NCBI GenBank assembly: GCA_028551475.1
Contig: CM052361.1
Span: forward strand, 24,379,491-24,443,490
DNA: 64,000 nucleotides
Direction of reading: 5' to 3'
From: Casuarina equisetifolia
Lineage: Eukaryota; Streptophyta; Magnoliopsida; Fagales; Casuarinaceae
In this document: positions 57,076-64,000 of the stretch, piece after piece
Position numbering within the stretch: the stretch's first letter is position 1
Layout: each line of letters starts with the position of its first letter
Translations under genes and position numbers: made by a program
Notes under the pieces: generated by a model
The model's database searches: none
Seen by the model: the letters and a program-made list of their open reading frames with translations, nothing else
Told to the model about the DNA's origin: nothing

Positions 57076-60000
57076 CTTCTCGGAAGTGCCTAGCAATGCC
57101 TTTAAAAGTACGTTCTATTTCTTCATCCTTACACTGATCTAAAAAGGATATGCATTTTCTAATTTCCTGCATAAAGTACAGAAAAAAGCAATCTTAACGT
57201 CATGTCACAAAAATCAGTGTAGTTTATGGTAGAATACACTTATAATCCCCTAACTTTTCTAACCAGTACCTATTCTTCCAATTGTAGAAAGGTATTCTAA
57301 ACTTATACAATTTCTTCCTTTCCTTTTAACTTTGTCTAAATTAAGTAAATGTAATAAATCACCTGCAAGTCATCTAACTATAATCACTAACCAAGACAAC
57401 TACTCTAGGTAGGCATATGCACATGACGCTTCAGTTAGAAAATTTTAGTTTCTACTTTTTATTAGATACAAAGCCTGAATAATCCTCCCGACCCGGGGGG
57501 GGGGTGGTGGGGGGCGGGGTTCGGGAAAAAAACTGTGTCCCCTGAAAACCACCACATTACTTCAAATGAATTTAGACACAAGAATTAAATTGAAACGAAG
57601 TCAAATGTTGGGGGAAGACATTGCTGCATCAAGGAAAATTGACTATGTAGAAATCTTCATGAACATAACAGGGCTAAAAGTGCATTTTGCCTCCAAATCC
57701 AAGTGAATCATGTGTTTAGAATTGCAGGGAAAATATACCTCCTCATGTGCATCCACCTCAGCTTGCCCTTTCTGGAATTCTTCTCGTTGGATGGTAAAAT
57801 TTACATACAGGTCAAGTGCTCTCTTGTTTACATGGGTAAACTGCAGCAGTTGTTCATTGCACCTGTGCAGCATCTTATGCAATTCTCTGATGCTACACTC
57901 CCCCCTGCAATGTCCAGTCCACATGAGAAAGCAAGAAGCACCTTTCAGGCCTCTCCAATCGGTAGGGGTCCCTACCACCACAGAGAAAAGCAAGGAGGAT
58001 AAGGGGGTGGAGTACTCTTCCTGTTTAGCAAGAAAAACATTTCTTTTACTTAATAGTTGCTCCAATTCTTTAACTTCATCCTGATGTTTCCTCTCATACT
58101 CAACCTCCGAAGTCTGCATTAACACTTGATCATCTTAGTAGCTGAAACAGTGACAGATGAAAAAAACTTGAAACTTTAACCAACTACCAGCCAGCATAAG
58201 GGAACTACCTTTAATTAGTTCTTTACTTCTTCTTTCATACTGAGTTGCTTTGTCAGCTCATCAATACGTTTGGTAACTCCTAAAAAGCAGAACTTCATTA
58301 AAACATCATATTTTAACATATCAAACTGGGAAATATGCTAGATGAAATTTGAAGCCCTCACTTTGAAGCTGCTCAGTGGCATCATCAACCAATAGTTTAG
58401 CATCATCTAATTCCTGACTCTTTAATTTGGCTTCACCAAGCGAAGTTTCAGTCTCAGCAGACGATATTATGGCCTCCAACTCATGCTTCCGCCTCTCAAG
58501 GTTAGTTATTAGATTTGTCTCAAGCTCTGTTTTTCTTGTTTCAGTCTACTGATAGAACAGGCAGTAAGGACTTCAGACAATAATGATGATAAGCTAACTC
58601 CAACAAAACTGGCCATCAATCAGGGCCAACGCCGAGAAAATGGAGGATTATACGATCCCTCTTGCAAGCTATAAGCATCTCTTTAAGCTCCACAATTTCA
58701 GGGTTCAAGTCGTGAGAGAAGAACTTTTTCCTCATGCATTAAATGATCAATGAACTCTGCCCATTTCAGCTTGTTTCATTACCGTAATGACTCTAAGCTA
58801 ATCAATCTGAGTCTGAGCATCTGCAAGCGACTTCTCCTACATACAAGAGACAAGAACAAGAGATGAAAAAAATTGGAAAAAATCATAAACAAGGCATGCA
58901 AGTAATCAAAAGGCACTATAATACGTTGTTTTCAAGAGCGTTAGGAATCGACTGTGTCTGCTTATTAGCATTAGTAATGTCTTGTTTAAGCTCTTCTAGT
59001 TCTGACTTTTCATGAACACACATGGCATCAACTTTTTGCTGCTCAATAATGAGTTTTGTTATCTTCTGATCTATCTGTATGATTTACTAAGCAAAAACCA
59101 AAAGGATAGAAGATAGATGATTATTCAGCATCAAGAAGACACACTGACTCTAGAAAACACCATCAACTAATAGTCTGGTTTTTGCCAATTTAAACCTTAC
59201 AACTTGACAGCTTTAAATTTTTTTCTTTTTTCTTTGGTAGCACCTTCTCAATGAGATTTTCCGCAATCATTATTAGCAATAAGATTCTCTAATATAGAAA
59301 CCTAGACAAGTGCAACCAATTATGATTCAATCACAAGGAGAAGGTAGGCTATGAAAAAATTATATCTTAAACTCTAAAATGTATTATGGAGTAGAAAGTA
59401 GGCACATATAAGAATACTGGAAAACATTAGAGAAACATAGAATGGAAGAAGCACCAGCAAAAATATGAGTATGTCCCAAAAGGATATCCTGAAGCATATT
59501 TCTGGTGTCTTTCAACTCTTTTTCCTTTGAGTTGATAGATCTTCTATTCTGCTTAATTATATTCATAAATTTCAATTTCGAGTGCCTGTGATCATAAAAT
59601 CCTCCAGTCATACCACCTTTCTTGCTGACTTGATCACTTGTTTTATACCAATATCAAATGGTGAAGGCATCAGAAGCTAACCAAAGTTTGTGCAACCTTT
59701 AGCACAGGGTATTTCTATGCAACCTTCCAAAGTAATGGAGTTCAAACCATCAGTACGAGCAACACTGGTGGCCAAATCCAGATCACGACAAATCACTGTC
59801 CTAGCAAAAAACCTAGTAAAAAGAGCATATAATATGAAACTCAAGGCCAAAGGACATCCGCAAATGTCAAAGCACCAAATGATATTCTCCGTAGTGATCT
59901 CTTTACAGCGCTATTTATGTAATTATATTACACTAACCTTACCAAACTTTGTAGTCTTTTTCACCAATAATGAAAATAGTCTACCAAAAATTATATTCTT

Positions 60001-61937
60001 CTTAGAGAATAGTTTACTATTACAGCTACCTCTACCATAATGCATAAGGAAAAGGTATTGTTTCAAAATCTTTTGTCTACATCAAAACACTAATGAGGAT
60101 AAACCCGACAGAAAAAGGCTTCCATTCTTTCCATAATAAGTTTATGAGACCAATCATAAATGATAAACTCCTTTCACTTAACCAAAAGCTGAAATCTGAC
60201 TATTACTAATATAATAATGACAAATCAGACAGAAACTAGAGGTCTCCATTACTTTACACAATAAGTTGATGAGACCAATCATAAATGACAAACCCCTTTC
60301 AGTTAACTGAAACCTGAAAAACTTACTATATTACTAATATAATGTATTAAAAAAAATTGAACTACAAAAGCAGCTGCAAGCTTGTGGAGCTGGATGGGAT
60401 GATGCACATACGTAGACACACATGCAAACACCAAATAAATATAAAACTTTAAGGAATGCATTAAGGAAAATACTAATATGAAACCACAAACCACATCTGG
60501 ACCAAAAGTATGTGTTTTTGAAAAGGAACAGGGCCCAGGAAGATGCCAACTTGTGCAAATGCAGCAGAATGGTTGGGAGAGAACTGCAACTGCTTCAACA
60601 GAGGTAGCACATCAGATCTCTGCGGATAAGATGCATGGGGAGCCCTCACCCTGTTCAATGGTATAAAGGTAACTCGTCCACCTTTCAATGAGTTTAAGTT
60701 GTTTAATTATCCTTGTCGGTATTTCATCATTTTCGACCACCACATGAAATAAGCTGTCCAGACTATAACAGATGTCAACTAATTGATTTTCAACCAAGAA
60801 TCACAAAATACAAAAATTCAATACATGCCACCTAAAATAATTTCTCAAATACAGTTTACAATTACATGCTTCTTGTGGGTGGGGGGAAGAAAAAAGAAAT
60901 GTCATAATGAACAACAACAACAAATACCTCTTCCCAGCAGTGACTTCAACTGCCGTAAAAAGCCTTTCATCACAGTCAAGCAACTCAATGATTGGACCAA
61001 AAACCCCATTAATTTTATACTCTTTGCAGGTATACTTAACACTCTTCAGGGCTCTTCTGACATCCTGAAGGTATCCAGGAATGATAAACTTTGATGATGA
61101 AAAGAGTAACTTGATGACACTCGCTTACAAAAATGTTTGCTAGCATAGGAACTTCTATCAGGACTCACCCACAGCAAGACAGATTTGCTTTTTCTTTAGT
61201 TTATTAAAAATGAAAGAAGGCGATTGTAGGTCAAATTATGGAGATGTCATAGGATGTTAGATAGATGAAGAGAATGCAGATATTCATGAACCTTCTGAAA
61301 TATGATCTTGCAAGACAAAAGTAAAGCAAAAGATAAAAGATAAAAGATAAAAAAAATACTCCGCATACCATAGGTGTGAAACACAAATTTGCAAAACGCA
61401 TGCTTACTCCAGCCATATTTGTATCACTCCCAACATGTAGATAAAATTTGAGCCTAAAACATGCACACTATAATGTATCACTGAATCACTAACTTAAAAG
61501 CACCAATATATACATTTCACTATGCACTTTGACACACATATTCAACAATTTCAGAATGTCAAGAAAACCAAATGTGTCTACTCACACCAGGTTTTGCATG
61601 ATCAAGGTTTTTTGCTGCCTTTTCAACTTCCATTCTCAACTTATCAATTTCAGAAGAAAGTTTGCTTTCTTTGCCCCATAAGTACCTGCACGATTAACTT
61701 CTTTGAGCATGTTGAAGTATTATAACAATCCTTAAACAGAATAAAAAATACCAAGATAATACTTCCGCTCATTTTGCAGCTTGTCTCTCTGAGCTTTGTG
61801 ATGACTGAACCTTTCACGTGACTGAGAGATATGTGATTCCAATGTGGCTATTTCAGTTCTACGACTCTCAATGTAGGCATCCCGCTCTTTTAACTCCATG
61901 TTAAGCTGGCAAATTTCATCCTGAAGTTTTTCCTCCT
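57055..61937 (-). pseudogene. SMC3: SMC3 (cohesin subunit) gene fragment, hinge and coiled coils
   Basis: Many exon-like blocks in SMC3 order on the minus strand: coil ELKERDAYIESRRTEIATLE (61757-61937), LWGKESKLSSEIDKLRMEVE (61587-61688), hinge YKINGVFGPIIELLDCDERLF (60925-61069), FHVVVENDE (60679-60770), KGGRVTFIPLNRVRAPHASY (60525-60690), GGMTGGFYDHRHSKLKFMNI (59485-59625), second coil DQKITKLIIEQQKVDA (58922-59085), EKSLADAQTQID (58655-58840), ELETNLITNLERRKHELEAI (58362-58555), LEQLLSKRNVFLAKQEEYS and LHKMLHRCNEQL (57740-58125), IERTFKGIARHFREA (57075-57172). Introns remain. It lacks the N-terminal ATPase head and C-terminal signature region. There is a one-base insertion in the hinge at about 60690 and several stops at 58655-58840. 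Not functional. Confidence 0.88.
57492..57525. repeat. G-rich low-complexity tract in an SMC3-remnant intron
   Basis: Runs of G (CCCGGGGGGGGGG then GGTGGGGGGCGGGG) with quadruplex-forming potential, or a sequencing-prone artefact. Confidence 0.85.
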
Positions 61938-62032
61938 GCAACCAAAAATAAGAGATAAGAAGGGAAAGAAATTTCAAGTGATTTACAAAATTTACAGTAA
62001 TTATTTCAATAATGACAACAAAACTTAGGACT

Positions 62033-63325
62033 TGGTTTGCTAGAGGTCTAAGAACGGTTTCAACATCGTCTATACCTACCAAAACAACCATTGCATTCAT
62101 CATAATTGGATATGAAATGGAACACAAATTATCTCAATAATTGAAATTAACAGGACTGGAAGTAATAATCAACTGACCCTGTTCTTCAAAATCAGGAACC
62201 GGTGTCATAATCTTCTGTATTAGCCACTCTTCTGAAGGAATGCTGAGATTTTCCTCTTTTGTCTTAACTGATTCTTTCTTTGCACCCACTTTTGAATCTG
62301 AAATGAACAAGGAAGATGTATCCTTGCCTTTCCTCTGGCTTTTCTTAGATTTTGTGGAGACATACTCTTGGTTAACTGAAACACTTTCTACTGTCCCTGA
62401 TGTTGCATTTCCAGCAGATTTTCCCTTTTTCTTTTTTTGTCCTTTCTCAATACCCGGTTTGTTACTAGCAGTCTCACTGCCAGTATCATTTGACTCAGTT
62501 AACCTGCTTGACTCATTTCCAACTTTAGCTATCGGTAACTGATCAGACAGCATAATACTAGAAGACCCTGAAATACTGAAGGATTCTGTCTCTGTCTCTG
62601 TCTCTTTCTCAATGCGATCATACACATCTTAACCACAAAAGAGACAAAATTGCAAGCATCAGGATTTCAGGATAGACAAGATTATCATCAACAAACATAA
62701 AATATCTTCCACACTAGGCTTTTTGGCTTTACTGAAGCAAAGAAGAAAAGAAAGCTATGAAAGATACTTTTCAATCAAGTGGATCAAGCTAAGAAAATGG
62801 ATGAAGGGGAAAGCAAGGTGGACATGCTAATTTACAACAAAAAAAGAATGCACATAACTCTAACAAACACATTTATACTTATCCCTAGCTTTTGTTCAAT
62901 TTATTTTTTTATTTTTTCAGTCTTGTCTCAATTAAACTAATCTAGCATCTTTAGCAGGTTTACATTGCTAAACAAGTAGTGAAATTGATAGATACATACA
63001 TATAGATGGCTGAATGAGATTCCTACTTCAAAGGATTAGTATAAGATCAATTAGAGGACCATACCTTGATAAATCCATTGCTAAAAATATGTAACTCTCC
63101 AAAAATGACTGCTTTATTGGACTGCAAAACAAGACACAAACAATTTATATATGTATTGATAAATCAAGGGCAGAAGCAACATGCTTCCATGCTGTTAGGA
63201 AGTCACCTTGACAGCCAGTTGAATAGATGGACAGAGGGACAACTTTTTATGCGCGTCCTGGGGTCCAAATGATGCAGGCAACACAGAAAGTGAATCAATA
63301 TTGTGTTGATCTAGGCAGTTCATGT
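62033..63325 (-). pseudogene. UFL1: UFL1 (E3 UFM1-protein ligase) gene fragment
   Basis: UFL1 transfers the ubiquitin-like protein UFM1. Blocks on the minus strand in gene order: about 63207-63325 (IDSLSVLPASFGPQDA...LCPSIQLAVK), 63065-63121 (SNKAVIFGELHIFSNGFIK), about 62175-62628 (DVYDRIEKE, a Lys/Ser-rich linker, then SIPSEEWLIQKIMTPVPDFE) and about 62033-62085 (IDDVETVLRPLANQ). Splice borders AG/GT are still visible for the first two. The catalytic N-terminal half and the C-terminal end of UFL1 are absent. The next sequence downstream is SMC3, with no UFL1 continuation. These exons themselves show little decay. Confidence 0.82.
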
Positions 63326-64000
63326 ACATAAAAGATAATTCAAAAGTGTCTCCTCGGATTTAAATTAAAATTTTGTGCATGAGAATCCATCAAATGATGT
63401 GAATACATATTAAATTCCATGACTAAGAAATAGAAAAAAGAAAAAAGAAAAAAGAAACAATAAAAAAGAAAAGAAAAGAAAAAAGAACAAAGAAAAAGGA
63501 GGTTTGCAATTTTTATCTACCCACAAAAATAATTTTATTAGTTCATTTTCCTCTTTCTAGATGCCAACAGACATCTCATCCATAAATCATAAATAATAAG
63601 GTGAATATTATACAGCTCAAAGCACAACATCCACAAGTGTCTCATGCAACACAATGAGGTAAGAGTACTAGTGCTTGAATAAATCTCTAGTAAATGCTTA
63701 TAAAACTAAAACAAAAAGAAGGTGGACAAAAGAAAGAAAGAAAAAGATTAGAAGGGGCTATCATTAGAAGTGATGCCTTTACCAACTACTACATTCAAAA
63801 GCATCCTCATTAGTAGAATCCAACATCTCGATCATTGAGGGGTCAACAAACACAATGACTAAAGGTACACCTTCCGGATATCTAAACTAAATTGGAGTAT
63901 ATAGACACAGGTTTGATTAGATAAAATCTGAAAAGACAACCAAAATTCACTTCACCTATCTATGAACTCCAAGAACAAACTATCAACAAAATCTAGTAAA
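63326..64000. other. AT-rich flank, no gene recognised
   Basis: Contains a purine-only A/G tract at about 63427-63500. UFL1 exons upstream of 63325 were not found in the remaining 675 bp. Confidence 0.5.
63427..63500. repeat. Polypurine (A/G) tract
   Basis: Repeated GAAAAAA/GAAAAGAA words, almost no pyrimidines. Simple repeat. Confidence 0.9.

Noticed and set aside
57643..58125. Working SMC3 gene
   Set aside because: Missing ATPase head regions, with hinge frameshift and stops at 58655-58840, show a pseudogene.

Overview
This is nuclear DNA from a eudicot plant, probably woody. It has spliced genes with GT-AG introns, AT-rich spacers, a TIR-NBS-LRR (TNL) resistance gene, a plant-type ADF with an ATG-only first exon, a histone H2A with SPKK tail motifs, Ty1/copia and other mobile DNA, and many gene fragments. 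All exon structures were assembled by eye from splice signals, reading phase and family motifs.

Layout. 1-6830: a broken ADF copy on the minus strand, split by an LTR-like insertion that itself carries a complete but decayed copia element (218-6122, TSD ATGTG). 7177-18630: a TNL cluster with one nearly complete gene (10428-16422, +) surrounded by TNL debris in both orientations. 18630-20800: mobile-element-like sequence and one orphan exon-like stretch. 20838-23148: an intact ADF gene (-). 23300-26400: AT-rich spacer. 26824-27677: a histone H2A.W-type gene (+) with S-phase promoter motifs. 29237-30378: an organelle-type single-RRM protein gene (+).

31985-55531: a tandem array built from a divergent gene pair, a small single-RRM protein (RBP, -) and a yippee-like CxxC zinc protein (+). 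It holds six yippee-like copies (five with full reading frames, one cut after exon 1), two intact RBP genes, three RBP fragments, an inverted yippee exon fragment, and repeated foldback and boundary sequences. 55930-63325: three gene remnants, all on the minus strand and still carrying introns, lie end to end: UFL1 (E3 UFM1 ligase), SMC3 (cohesin) and a ZFYVE26/At2g25730-like gene. They form a chimeric pseudogene.

How the parts relate. The TNL is a candidate NAD-cleaving immune receptor. ADF, H2A and the RRM protein are housekeeping-type genes. The most distinctive content is the expanded RBP/yippee-like array and the adjoining UFL1-SMC3-ZFYVE26 fusion relic. No operons, CRISPR arrays, rRNA or tRNA genes were recognised.
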